From an uncultured Caryophanales bacterium (GTDB taxonomy: Bacteria; Bacillota_I; Bacilli_A; RFN20; CAG-826): a stretch of 41,313 bases of DNA. The position numbers were made by a program, and so were the translations under genes. Positions 11,930-19,877 of the stretch are shown here, one piece after another. Numbering within the stretch: the stretch's first letter is position 1; every line of letters begins with the position of its first letter. The stretch lies in assembly GCA_947165725.1 (NCBI GenBank), contig CAMVBL010000003.1:1-41313 (forward strand), given 5' to 3'. Under the pieces are notes generated by a model that worked only from the letters and a program-made list of their open reading frames with translations, was not told the origin of the DNA and searched no databases.

Positions 11930-13620
11930 AAATATTAATTGTTGACTTTGAAGTTTTTAAGTATGATACTTTACTAGGTGTCTATGATGTAAACGATGAT
12001 AGATATTACCAAACTTGGAACTTCGGTGAAATAAAAGAATACTATTATCGTAATCAAAATGCTATTTGGATTGGCCATAATAATAGTGATTATGACAACA
12101 ATATCTTAAGCGCGATTGTTAGAGGTAAAGACCCTTACGAAGTATCACAAGATGTCATTGTCAACAAACGTAGGCACTTTCCTGATATCAAATTAAATTA
12201 TTATGACTTAATGCAACTTCATCCTACATCGTTAAAAGTAATGGAAGCAGCATTAGGTAAAAATATTAGTGAATCCAGTGTGGATTTCCGTATTAATAGA
12301 CCATTAACTAGTGAGGAAAAGTTAGAAGTTGAATCATACAACCGTGATGACTTAAATCAAACTTTCTTAGATTTGAAACTAAGTAAATCTGAATTCCAGT
12401 TGAAGATGGATTTGATTAGAGAATTCAAATTACCGATTGACGCCTTACATTATACACAAGCACAAGTGGCGGAGGCGGCATTAGGTGCTATCAAAGATGA
12501 TACACTAGTTGACAAACCAGTCCATCCGATATTGTATCCACAATTGAAAGTAAAGAATGAAGAGGCGTTAGATTTTTATTTGAATGAAGGATTCAAAATA
12601 GGACAGAAGCCAATCATTAATCTTTGTGGATTAGACCATCAGATGGGTGCTGGAGGTATGCACGCTGGTGAGGAAAACACGTATTGCGACTGGGCACTAT
12701 ACTTAGACGTTAGTGGATATTACAACCTAGTGATGATTCTTTACAATCTTTTATCTAGAGCAATACCTGAAGAAGGTAAAGAATTATACAAATATATGTA
12801 TCATCAACAGTTAGCATTAAAAGGCGTTGATGATGTTAAACGTGCAGTATATAAAACCATCTTACTTGCGGTATTTGGCGCACAAATGCACAAAGGTAGT
12901 AAACTATATGACCCTTGGAATGGTGCATTAGTTCCTGTTGTAGGCCAAATGTTCTTAATTGACTTGTTAGAGAAATTAGAAGGTAAAGTAAGATTAGTCC
13001 AAAGTAATACCGATGGCATTATGGTCAAACCATTAGGTGATGAGTCTGAAGTATTGGCCATCGTTGAAGAATGGTGCACACGCACAGGATTCACAATTAA
13101 GCCAAAGAAGATTTATGATATTTATCAACGTGATGTCAATAATTATATGTATCGTGATGATAAAGGTAAGATTCATACTAAAGGGGAAGCCGTTGGTTAT
13201 TATGAATGCTGGGAGAATCCGTTAGAAAACAATAGTTACAATAGTAAGGAACCGATTATCATTCATTATTGTATCGTGGAATATTTAATGAATGGAATCA
13301 AACCTGAGCAAACCATTGTCAAATATGCTAAAGAATTCAGAATGTTTCAGTGGATTTGTAAATTGAATTCCTTTGATTATCTAACGTTTGAAGCGAATGG
13401 TGAACGTCAAGTATTACAAAAAGTCAATAGATGTTTTGCTAGTAAAGTGCCTGGTATGATTTATAAAAATAAGGCAAGTAAGCACGATAGATACAGTAAC
13501 CTTGCCGATAGAGTATTTGTATTCAATAATTCATTAGATAAATTAAATTATAAGGATATAGATTACGTGTATTATGCACACCGCGCATATGAACGTATAA
13601 ACGACTTCAAACCGTGTTAA
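11926..13620 (+). CDS. Compact family B-like DNA polymerase with 3'-5' exonuclease
   Basis: A 564-residue polymerase. The N-terminal DnaQ-like exonuclease shows VDFEVF (D6, E8), IGHNNSDYDN (about 50-59) and YNRDD (about 139-143). The polymerase motifs follow in family B order: A is YLDVSGYYNL (about 259-268), B is KRAVYKTILLAVFGA (about 305-319) and C is QSNTDGIMV (about 359-367). Motif C has NTDG rather than the usual DTDS, and the distances between motifs are short, so palm and fingers are reduced. It replicates the phage genome with the primase-helicase. It overlaps the glycosyltransferase by ATGA and the helicase by 7 bp. Confidence 0.87.
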   Translation: MKILIVDFEVFKYDTLLGVYDVNDDRYYQTWNFGEIKEYYYRNQNAIWIGHNNSDYDNNILSAIVRGKDPYEVSQDVIVNKRRHFPDIKLNYYDLMQLHPTSLKVMEAALGKNISESSVDFRINRPLTSEEKLEVESYNRDDLNQTFLDLKLSKSEFQLKMDLIREFKLPIDALHYTQAQVAEAALGAIKDDTLVDKPVHPILYPQLKVKNEEALDFYLNEGFKIGQKPIINLCGLDHQMGAGGMHAGEENTYCDWALYLDVSGYYNLVMILYNLLSRAIPEEGKELYKYMYHQQLALKGVDDVKRAVYKTILLAVFGAQMHKGSKLYDPWNGALVPVVGQMFLIDLLEKLEGKVRLVQSNTDGIMVKPLGDESEVLAIVEEWCTRTGFTIKPKKIYDIYQRDVNNYMYRDDKGKIHTKGEAVGYYECWENPLENNSYNSKEPIIIHYCIVEYLMNGIKPEQTIVKYAKEFRMFQWICKLNSFDYLTFEANGERQVLQKVNRCFASKVPGMIYKNKASKHDRYSNLADRVFVFNNSLDKLNYKDIDYVYYAHRAYERINDFKPC

Positions 13621-14924
13621 GAGATTATCAACAAAGAGTATATGACCAGATAAGAATAGAATTATGCAAGCATCAAGGCGTTTGCGCGGTTTTACCGTGT
13701 CGTAGCGGAAAGTCTTATATAATTAAGGAGATAGTTGAAAAAGCCTGTCTCAAAGGAAGTAAGGTATTGGTATTAGCGCATCGTAGGCTCTTGCTAAGTC
13801 AACACGCTAAGATAATTAAGAATTGTCGTTTAGAATCAGTATTTACCGAAGTAAACCATCTAGGTGAGAATGGTAAAGTTGATTTGATTATCATTGATGA
13901 AGCGCATATTAGTGCCGCTACATCCTATCAAAAGGTATGTGAATATTACGGTTGCAAAGTAATCGGTTTTACTGCGACTGCTAAGCGATTAGATAATAAA
14001 CCACTTAACTTGTTTGGCGCAATTATCAACGGAATTGATGCTGATACTTTGATTAAGAAAGGATTAGTAGCACCATACGATATATATGCACCAAAATTAA
14101 ACGTAGACCTAAGTAAAGTGAGTATGAGTGGTGCCGACTTTAACAACGAAGAGTTAGGCGTCGCGATGTGTGATAAGAAAATATACGGTGACATTATCAA
14201 ATACTATCGCCAGTTAGCCGATGGTAAACAAGCGTTAGCATACTGCGTCAATATTAAGCATAGTAAGGAAGTGTGCGACTTATTCAACGATAATGGAATA
14301 CCAGCGTGTCATATGGATGCTAGCACACCTGAGAAGGAACGTGAACGTCTGATGGATGAATACCGTAGTGGTAAATACAAAGTGTTATGCAACTGTAATC
14401 TAATCAGTGAAGGTCTTACATTACCCGAGTGTGAATGCTGTTTGTTACTAAGACCAACACAATCAGAGACACTGTATATCCAGCAAGCCTGCAGATGTCT
14501 TACACCTTTAGATGGTAAACGCTCAGTAATTATTGATTATGTCGGTAATTGCTATGCTCACGGAATGCCGACGGAACCACGAATATATACCTTACAACCA
14601 TCTAAGATAAGAAATGCTAGTCGTGAGCCAGATGTGATTATCAGAGAATGTAAGAAATGTTTCCGTGTATACAGAGGTGGCGATAGGATTTGTCCATATT
14701 GCGGCCACGATAACGGCAAAACAAAAAAAGAGATTGAACAAGAAGAGAAAGCCGAGTTAGAACGTGTTAATGAAATCAAGCGTAAACAAGCACGTATGGA
14801 AGTAGGAATGGCCCGCACTGAGGAGCAGTTAATCGCCATCGGAATCAAACGCGGATACAAGAATCCAAGGTATTGGGCTAAGATGATTTTAACTAGTAGA
14901 AAGAATAATATGAAAGATATATAA
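13614..14924 (+). CDS. SF2 DEAH-type helicase with C-terminal zinc ribbon
   Basis: A 436-residue helicase starting with GTG inside the end of the polymerase gene. The start is placed so that the usual LRDYQQRVYDQI opening is included. Motif I is CRSGKS (GKS at 32-34), II is IIDEAH (95-98), III is FTATAK (119-124), then come motif V-like ISEGLTLPEC and motif VI-like QQACRC. A CxxC...CxxC zinc ribbon lies around residues 346-362, followed by a charged helical tail. It probably remodels or unwinds forked DNA during replication or repair. No clear Shine-Dalgarno site is seen, so translation is likely coupled to the polymerase. Confidence 0.88.
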   Translation: MLRDYQQRVYDQIRIELCKHQGVCAVLPCRSGKSYIIKEIVEKACLKGSKVLVLAHRRLLLSQHAKIIKNCRLESVFTEVNHLGENGKVDLIIIDEAHISAATSYQKVCEYYGCKVIGFTATAKRLDNKPLNLFGAIINGIDADTLIKKGLVAPYDIYAPKLNVDLSKVSMSGADFNNEELGVAMCDKKIYGDIIKYYRQLADGKQALAYCVNIKHSKEVCDLFNDNGIPACHMDASTPEKERERLMDEYRSGKYKVLCNCNLISEGLTLPECECCLLLRPTQSETLYIQQACRCLTPLDGKRSVIIDYVGNCYAHGMPTEPRIYTLQPSKIRNASREPDVIIRECKKCFRVYRGGDRICPYCGHDNGKTKKEIEQEEKAELERVNEIKRKQARMEVGMARTEEQLIAIGIKRGYKNPRYWAKMILTSRKNNMKDI

Positions 14925-14943
14925 AAAATATATAAATTAGGTA

Positions 14944-14972
14944 TTGATTTTTATTTAATAATATTATATAAT
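14944..14972 (+). promoter_or_regulatory. Promoter for the middle gene block
   Basis: TTGATT (14944-14949) and TATAAT (14967-14972) with a 17-bp spacer, in a 89-bp gap between the helicase gene and the next block. The -35 region AGGTATTGATTT matches that of the minus-strand promoter at 2084-2112. Confidence 0.85.
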
Positions 14973-15013
14973 CATAATGTCTAAAATAAATAGACGAAGG
15001 GGAACTAAAGATT

Positions 15014-15745
15014 ATGACACAAGAAGAAATTAGAAACAGAATTGAAAAGAAGGAACAAGAAATTGCCAAGACTGAAAAGTTGCTTCAAAAATACTTGGAC
15101 AATGCAAGTAGAGAAGAAATCTTAGTAATTGGTGAATTTTTCAAAACAGGCGATTACAAACTTCATAGACCATTTGGTTATACAGATGCTTGGGGCAAGG
15201 CTGTTGCCTTATACGATAGTCGTAAGACCTTAGAAAAATACCAAAAGCAATTAGAAGCACAAATTGCCAAAGATAGCACATTAAATGATATTCCAGAAGT
15301 TATCAAAGAATTTGCAAAAGACTTAGAAGATAGATGGAATAGATACGATATGTGGAAAAAAGAAGAAATCAGAAGAGAGATGAAAGAAGAACCAGCATAT
15401 AGAGAAAGAGAAGCATATAGAGAATTCCAACGCAAGATGAATGAAAAGTGGGGAAGAGGTTGGTATGAGTTTGCTTGGTATACAACAGAAGACCAAATTA
15501 AGAAAAACAATAAGGCAGCAGTTGACAGTTTAGTCCTTAACTTAGTAAATAGAACAATTGAAATTGCTGGAACCATTAAAGATGCGAAAGGATTGAGATT
15601 AGATAGAGACAACAATGGGTATACAATTATCAATGGATTAGTAATCGGTGAAAAAGGTAAAGCCAGAGTTGAAAGCATTGGTGCAGGCGGTTACAATATT
15701 CAAAGATATCACATTAGAGTTTTAGTAAAGGAGGTAAGATTATGA
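15014..15745 (+). CDS. Hypothetical protein, 243 aa
   Basis: First gene of the middle block. The N-terminal 110 residues are charged helix with coiled-coil character, the centre has a WGRGWYEFAWY aromatic stretch, and the C-terminal 70 residues look like a small beta domain (IINGLVIGEKGKARVESIGA). No family recognised. The helix plus beta-domain layout would suit a DNA- or protein-binding factor. Its end overlaps the next gene by ATGA. Confidence 0.8.
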   Translation: MTQEEIRNRIEKKEQEIAKTEKLLQKYLDNASREEILVIGEFFKTGDYKLHRPFGYTDAWGKAVALYDSRKTLEKYQKQLEAQIAKDSTLNDIPEVIKEFAKDLEDRWNRYDMWKKEEIRREMKEEPAYREREAYREFQRKMNEKWGRGWYEFAWYTTEDQIKKNNKAAVDSLVLNLVNRTIEIAGTIKDAKGLRLDRDNNGYTIINGLVIGEKGKARVESIGAGGYNIQRYHIRVLVKEVRL

Positions 15746-16008
15746 CCTATCAAGATTTTAAGACACAATGCGAAGAATACTTACCTACAATAGGTGCTAA
15801 GAATATCTATCCAGAGACCATCATAAACCTTAGTGGTATTGTATATAAGTGTAGATTCACAATCAGTGAAGATTATTTCAGACTTACTTGTAATAGATTT
15901 GGAATTATGAGATTATACAAGAATGATGAATTAGTCGCTGAGATAGGCCACGTATACATCAAAGAATGCATAGAAAGATATCTGAAGGAGGCGAAAGATA
16001 ATGCGTAA
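15742..16008 (+). CDS. Hypothetical protein, 88 aa
   Basis: Coupled to the preceding gene (ATGA), with AAAGGAGG upstream. It is a mixed alpha/beta protein (middle part YKCRFTISEDYFRLTCNRFG). No known domain. Probably acts with its neighbours in middle infection. Confidence 0.75.
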   Translation: MTYQDFKTQCEEYLPTIGAKNIYPETIINLSGIVYKCRFTISEDYFRLTCNRFGIMRLYKNDELVAEIGHVYIKECIERYLKEAKDNA

Positions 16009-16210
16009 ATGGTTTACATTGATTGACAACATAAGTAATGAAATCAAAGATTACAACAACCGTGCTGAATGTATTGAAGAAGCGGAACGTAGAGTATCAA
16101 TATACTGCAACGGATACGATGTCGGTAATAAGCACGTTGGTCCAGTTAATGCTGTTATGATTACAAACGGTAATAATTACATCGTGACTTATAGAGGAGG
16201 CATTATATAA
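16001..16210 (+). CDS. Hypothetical protein, 69 aa
   Basis: Strong GGAGG site and an 8-bp overlap with the preceding gene. The small mixed fold ends in VNAVMITNGNNYIVTYRGG. No recognised family. Confidence 0.75.
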   Translation: MRKWFTLIDNISNEIKDYNNRAECIEEAERRVSIYCNGYDVGNKHVGPVNAVMITNGNNYIVTYRGGII

Positions 16211-16431
16211 TGATTAAGGTTATGTTTTACTATTATAATAAAGCCAAACACCAATGGATGCCAGGCGAAAAGAAGTTTGACAATCCTTTATTGGCGCAAC
16301 GATTTATGTGGGCGCAGCGTAAGAAAGATACATTCATCGTAGATTACGTTTGCGACAATCCAGAATATACATCATACTTAAATCGTAGCGTCAATTTACT
16401 AGTGATTAACAGAGGTAAATTATATGCATAG
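16210..16431 (+). CDS. Hypothetical protein, 73 aa
   Basis: Coupled by TAATG to the preceding gene, with GAGGAGG upstream. It is basic and aromatic (MIKVMFYYYNKAKHQWMPG) with no recognised domain. Confidence 0.75.
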   Translation: MIKVMFYYYNKAKHQWMPGEKKFDNPLLAQRFMWAQRKKDTFIVDYVCDNPEYTSYLNRSVNLLVINRGKLYA

Positions 16432-16600
16432 TAATCCTTGTCAAGATTGTGATAAACGATACGTAGGTTGTCACGGTAAATGTAAAGAATACCAAAATTG
16501 GTTGAAAGAGCATCTTAAAGCCAAGAAGGAAGCACGAAATAGAATGCGTCAAAAGAATATTGGTTATCTAGGTGAACATTTCAGGAGGAATTGTAAATGA
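16424..16600 (+). CDS. Small cysteine-rich (zinc-finger-like) protein, 58 aa
   Basis: C6 and C9, then C16 and C20, form a compact zinc site in NPCQDCDKRYVGCHGKC, followed by a basic helix. Similar short proteins with a CxxC plus CxxxC site are common in phages of Firmicutes. Overlaps both neighbours (8 bp and ATGA). Likely a nucleic-acid- or protein-binding accessory factor. Confidence 0.78.
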   Translation: MHSNPCQDCDKRYVGCHGKCKEYQNWLKEHLKAKKEARNRMRQKNIGYLGEHFRRNCK

Positions 16601-16755
16601 AAAGAAAATACGGTGATTTAACTATTAGAGAAATCCAGCAAGTATGTGAACACGAAGATGTGTGCGCATTATGCCCGATATATGAAGTATGCCCTAGAAG
16701 ACTTGGTTTTCCAGCAGATTGGAAAGAAGATTTAGATACAGAGGTGGAACTATAA
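16597..16755 (+). CDS. Small four-cysteine protein, 52 aa
   Basis: Cysteines C17, C23, C26 and C32 sit in a pattern C-x5-C-x2-C-x5-C behind LTIREIQQV. The same opening and the same first three cysteine spacings occur in the minus-strand protein at 40097-40504, so the two share a domain. Probably binds zinc. Coupled to both neighbours (ATGA, TAATG). Confidence 0.75.
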   Translation: MKRKYGDLTIREIQQVCEHEDVCALCPIYEVCPRRLGFPADWKEDLDTEVEL

Positions 16756-17048
16756 TGAGAGGTTTAGAAGCAATTACAAGTCCAGTAAGCACCGAATTAA
16801 AAAACGACAAACAATTCTATACTTATACTAAAGAAGATGTAGAAACTATTGAAAACGAACTCAAAGCATTAGAAATTATTAGGAAACATATAGTGAACGA
16901 AGATTCAGATGCTAGTGGGGTTTACCTAGAGTATTGTCTCGGACTTTTTGAACCATATTATTCTATCGAAATAAAACGCGGAGCAAACCAAATTATTACA
17001 GAAAAAGAATATGACTTATTGAAAGAGGTATTATCTGATGGCGACTAA
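16755..17048 (+). CDS. Hypothetical protein, 97 aa
   Basis: The frame is open upstream, but the ATG at 16755 (MRGLEAITSPV) overlaps the preceding stop as TAATG and has GAGG in front, so it is chosen. An acidic helical centre is followed by a short beta part. No family recognised. Confidence 0.75.
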   Translation: MRGLEAITSPVSTELKNDKQFYTYTKEDVETIENELKALEIIRKHIVNEDSDASGVYLEYCLGLFEPYYSIEIKRGANQIITEKEYDLLKEVLSDGD

Positions 17049-17202
17049 AATTATTGCAACTGTTATTCTATCGCTTATGGCTATCTTATCATTCTTTAAG
17101 AATATCAAAGTCTATGAGGAAGATAAACCAGTATTGATATTTACCTTCATAGACCTTCTATTGTTTACATTTATTGGCCTTGTTGTATGGAGTGTATTAT
17201 GA
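17038..17202 (+). CDS. Small membrane protein, 54 aa
   Basis: Two hydrophobic helices (about residues 4-18 and 34-53) separated by a charged loop FKNIKVYEEDKPV. The start lies inside the end of the preceding gene and the stop overlaps the next start (ATGA). It could be a holin-like or inner-membrane protein, but there is no positive evidence for lysis. Confidence 0.7.
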   Translation: MATKIIATVILSLMAILSFFKNIKVYEEDKPVLIFTFIDLLLFTFIGLVVWSVL

Positions 17203-17369
17203 AATATTATAGTGAAATATGCTGTCCAAAGTGTGGAAATAAATTATTAATATATAGTAACAAAGTGGTGTGTGTATATTGCGACACCGAGGAGGATTTG
17301 ATTGATGAACAAGTTACTACTAAACCAAAGCGGAAGAAATCACATCAAAATATTACCGTTGTTAGATGA
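17199..17369 (+). CDS. Zinc-ribbon protein, 56 aa
   Basis: CCPKCGNKLL followed by VVCVYCD gives a CxxC...CxxC zinc ribbon, and the tail is basic (KPKRKKSH). The ATG at 17199 overlaps the preceding stop; the same frame has an earlier ATG inside the upstream gene that is less likely. It may bind RNA or DNA. Confidence 0.75.
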   Translation: MKYYSEICCPKCGNKLLIYSNKVVCVYCDTEEDLIDEQVTTKPKRKKSHQNITVVR

Positions 17370-17709
17370 TGTGACCCTTCCAACAGACGAAGGCGATAAG
17401 ATTCGTTGGTGTAAAGAGACGTTTTACCGCCTGCAAAATAACGATAACGCCAAGCGCTTATGCCTTTATAAGAATCGTGGTAAAGGATACTTGATTGCAG
17501 TTTGGGAGTCTGAGAACACGTATTATTTGATTCAATGTATCCGTAATGAATTCAAGACATTCAACGATACAATCTACATCACCAAGAACGGTAATGACGC
17601 TATTGCCATTGCAAAGTTCCTCAAAGATAACGTTGATGAAATATTGCGTGGCCTAACTGCTGACCTTATCAAAGCCTGGAGGATAATTGATGCCAATAAG
17701 GGAGCATAA
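17305..17709 (+). CDS. Hypothetical protein, 134 aa
   Basis: The ATG at 17305 follows GGAGG by a normal distance, so it is used although it overlaps the zinc-ribbon gene by 65 bp. Mixed alpha/beta, with a YYLIQCIRNEF strand and a helical end. No recognised family. It overlaps the nuclease gene by 20 bp. Confidence 0.72.
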   Translation: MNKLLLNQSGRNHIKILPLLDDVTLPTDEGDKIRWCKETFYRLQNNDNAKRLCLYKNRGKGYLIAVWESENTYYLIQCIRNEFKTFNDTIYITKNGNDAIAIAKFLKDNVDEILRGLTADLIKAWRIIDANKGA

Positions 17710-18028
17710 TATCCAGAATGAAATCCGTGCGTGGTGCGGTGAGCACGATATACCGTGCTTCCGCTGCAACGTCGGTAAGGTGCAATGCATTGATGGCACT
17801 TGGTTTGATACCGGTTTACCAGCCGGGTTTAGCGATTTAATCGCTCTTGCTAACCGCACTATCTACTTTATTGAGGTTAAGACCAGGTATGGTCAACAGC
17901 GCGATGAGCAACGCAGGTTCCAAGCAATGGTTGAATCCCGTGGATACACGTATATCGTGGCGCGCTCTATTGACGATGTAGCTAAGATATTATATAATAA
18001 TGTTGGAGGTGATAATAATGCCGGATGA
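17690..18028 (+). CDS. VRR-NUC domain nuclease
   Basis: A 112-residue single-domain PD-(D/E)XK nuclease. The order Q9/E11 helix, GLPAGFSDLI (D49) and IYFIEVKT (E62, K64), then QRDEQRRF, fits the VRR-NUC family, whose members cut branched DNA such as Holliday junctions. It sits just before the packaging genes, so resolving replication or recombination intermediates before packaging is likely. The ATG at 17690 follows GGAGG. A promoter for the next gene lies inside its last codons. Confidence 0.85.
   Translation: MPIREHNIQNEIRAWCGEHDIPCFRCNVGKVQCIDGTWFDTGLPAGFSDLIALANRTIYFIEVKTRYGQQRDEQRRFQAMVESRGYTYIVARSIDDVAKILYNNVGGDNNAG
17970..17998 (+). promoter_or_regulatory. Internal promoter before the metallopeptidase gene
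   Basis: TTGACG (17970-17975) and TATAAT (17993-17998) with a 17-bp spacer, inside the 3' end of the nuclease gene and 20 bp before the next start. Confidence 0.75.
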
Positions 18029-18947
18029 TAAGAATGGAAGATGGGTAACCATTAATGGCACTCATATCTTCATCAAAGATGGTCAAACCGTTGAAGAAGC
18101 CTTTGCTGAGTTTGAAGGAAAGCGAACTAAAACCGCTGATGCCATTATATCTAAGATTAAATACGCTGATGCGCACTTTTGGTATTATGATAAGGATAAT
18201 AAACGAATTATGCCTAAGAAATGGTTTACTGAAAAATTGCGTAATGCATTGAAGCAACATCCTATCCGTGATGCTGATATTGAAGAAGCAATATCCGTGG
18301 CAATGAATAACAAAGTAGAATTCTTTGTCCTGCAAGACCACGGTGTGTCTGACTTTACTCAAGATGAAAAGCGTATTCGTATCAATATGGACGTAGTGTT
18401 TGCGCAATGCGTAGAAGTTATGTGCCACGAGATAGGTCACGCTATGGATAATATTGGATGGAATAAATGGCTGTCTAGCACCTTTGTGTCTCCCACACAC
18501 GGTAAGACGATGGTGGATATGCTCCGTGAAGAATTATCTGCCCCAGGTATGATAGATATGCTTACCGATGAATGGGCAAATCTAATAGATTTACGTAGGC
18601 AAGTGACTAGTCAATGGGCTGAGAAAGCGATTAGCAAGAAAGAATACTTATACAAATATACCGCATATAACGAAGCCCAGGGGGACTTATGCGATATTAT
18701 ACAGATGATGTATGGTAACCAAGAAGCAAAGAAACGTTGCGGTTACTTAGCCCATCCAAGCAGCGATTATGCAGGTTATAATGCAGACCGTCATCGTAGG
18801 TTGCAAGGCACTGAATTATTCGCGGAATTAACTGCTAGCAAAGCCACTGACGATGAGACTAGGTTTTATGGCATTATGGACCTTTATTGCCCTAAGACCG
18901 TGGAAATATACAAAGAAATTATTGAGGAGGTTAAGCGTAATGGATGA
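18018..18947 (+). CDS. Zinc metallopeptidase (HExxH) with shared N-terminal module
   Basis: A 309-residue protein starting at the ATG after GGAGG. Residues 5-24 (KNGRWVTINGTHIF and GQT) form a short module that also opens the 499-aa protein at 25985. The catalytic part has MCHEIGHAMDN (H137, E138, H141), a zincin metallopeptidase site, with the third ligand probably in YNEAQGD near residue 222. It has its own promoter and precedes the packaging genes. The phage may use it as an internal virion or host-directed protease; a role in capsid maturation is an alternative. It is not a recognisable cell-wall hydrolase. Confidence 0.82.
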   Translation: MPDDKNGRWVTINGTHIFIKDGQTVEEAFAEFEGKRTKTADAIISKIKYADAHFWYYDKDNKRIMPKKWFTEKLRNALKQHPIRDADIEEAISVAMNNKVEFFVLQDHGVSDFTQDEKRIRINMDVVFAQCVEVMCHEIGHAMDNIGWNKWLSSTFVSPTHGKTMVDMLREELSAPGMIDMLTDEWANLIDLRRQVTSQWAEKAISKKEYLYKYTAYNEAQGDLCDIIQMMYGNQEAKKRCGYLAHPSSDYAGYNADRHRRLQGTELFAELTASKATDDETRFYGIMDLYCPKTVEIYKEIIEEVKRNG

Positions 18948-19125
18948 CAAGATAATTGAAGAATACGCTAAGACGTTTGGTGAATTACCGACGTTACCTA
19001 AGTGCGCTGGATATAATCTTATCTTAGATTTAATGGAAGATGCTGTCATTTCTAAGAAGCCAGTAACCTTTGAACAAGTCGTTGAAAGGCTCCGTGAGGT
19101 AGGCGAACCGTTGGATGTAAACTAA
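18940..19125 (+). CDS. Hypothetical protein, 61 aa
   Basis: Begins MDDKIIEEYAKTFG, overlapping the metallopeptidase stop by 8 bp with GAGGAGG upstream. Small and acidic helical. Short acidic proteins overlapping a toxin-like enzyme can be inhibitors, but nothing here proves that. No family recognised. Confidence 0.75.
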   Translation: MDDKIIEEYAKTFGELPTLPKCAGYNLILDLMEDAVISKKPVTFEQVVERLREVGEPLDVN

Positions 19126-19140
19126 GTTCGTGAAAAATGG

Positions 19141-19357
19141 TAAAACCCTTAAGAACCCTTAAGAAATTAGGGGTTTTACTATGTAACCTTCGTCATCCTT
19201 GGTGATACCGCGTTTAAGGGTTTTAATGGTTTCTTGGTTTTTCTAAAACTTTTTCTATGCATATATAATGTAGTTTATACGAAAACCCTTAAAACTCTTA
19301 AGTAACATAGTTACTAACCCTTAAGAAACCCTTAAAGACTATTAAGAACCCTTAAGG
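19141..19357. repeat. Second AACCCTTAA repeat cluster
   Basis: A non-coding stretch of about 370 bp. Rightward copies of AACCCTTAA lie at 19142-19153, 19151-19163, 19282-19294, 19314-19325, 19325-19337 and 19344-19357, with a degenerate one at 19291. Leftward copies are at 19213-19224 and, imperfect, 19168-19178. As at 2169-2320, a leftward and a rightward copy form a 12-bp inverted repeat around a CTAAAACTTTTT block. There is also a palindrome GTAACATAGTTAC (19302-19314). TAAAACCC/GGGTTTTA (19141-19148/19171-19178) could form a hairpin that ends the previous transcript. Confidence 0.8.
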
Positions 19358-19451
19358 TTCCAAGTGCACGTGACCATCGTGTGTGACGCGGCAGCGTTTA
19401 ATAATTTAATGGCGCAAGTGCAAATGGTTGCGCGCGATAGTAAAATAACTC

Positions 19452-19480
19452 TTGACTCTTGGTAAGGAATATTTTATAAT
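19452..19480 (+). promoter_or_regulatory. Late (packaging/head) promoter
   Basis: TTGACT (19452-19457) and TATAAT (19475-19480), spacer 17 bp, 17 bp before the small terminase gene. The repeat cluster ends about 95 bp upstream. Confidence 0.88.
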
Positions 19481-19496
19481 TATGGTGAGGTAAAGT

Positions 19497-19874
19497 ATGG
19501 CAAGACCTAGTAAATTGAATGAAGAATTGATAATGAAGTTTGCGGAAGAACTCCGTGAAGGTTTGTCAGTGCAAACAACTTGTGATTTACTGATGGTCAC
19601 ACAGCCGTCATATAACAACTGGTTACGCCAAGGAGAAGAAGACATCGCGCACGAGCAAGATACAATTTTTGCTTCTTTCTTTTTGGAGATTAAAAAAGCC
19701 AAGGCAGAATTTGAAAAGAAAGCCAGTAAGAGAATTATTAATGGTGACCCAGGATGGCAAGGAACCAGTTGGTGGTTAGAAAGAACAAATCATAACTATA
19801 TGCCTAAACAAGAAATCAATGCCGGAGACGATGGTAAGGTTACTGTTGTCATCGGTGGCAAACCTATTAAGTAA
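19497..19874 (+). CDS. terS: Terminase small subunit
   Basis: A 125-residue protein directly before the large subunit. It opens with a homeodomain-like helix-turn-helix (LREGLSVQTTCDLLMVTQPS then YNNWLRQGEED) and a helical linker typical of small terminases of Firmicutes phages, and ends in a beta-like tail. It recognises phage DNA and feeds it to the large subunit. The adjacent repeat cluster could contain its pac/cos site, but this is not shown. Confidence 0.85.
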   Translation: MARPSKLNEELIMKFAEELREGLSVQTTCDLLMVTQPSYNNWLRQGEEDIAHEQDTIFASFFLEIKKAKAEFEKKASKRIINGDPGWQGTSWWLERTNHNYMPKQEINAGDDGKVTVVIGGKPIK

Positions 19875-19877
19875 GAT

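Noticed and set aside
18018..18947. Metallopeptidase as a wall-lytic M23-type enzyme
   Set aside because: It has HExxH, not the HxxxD and HxH pattern of M23 peptidases, and no wall-binding domain.
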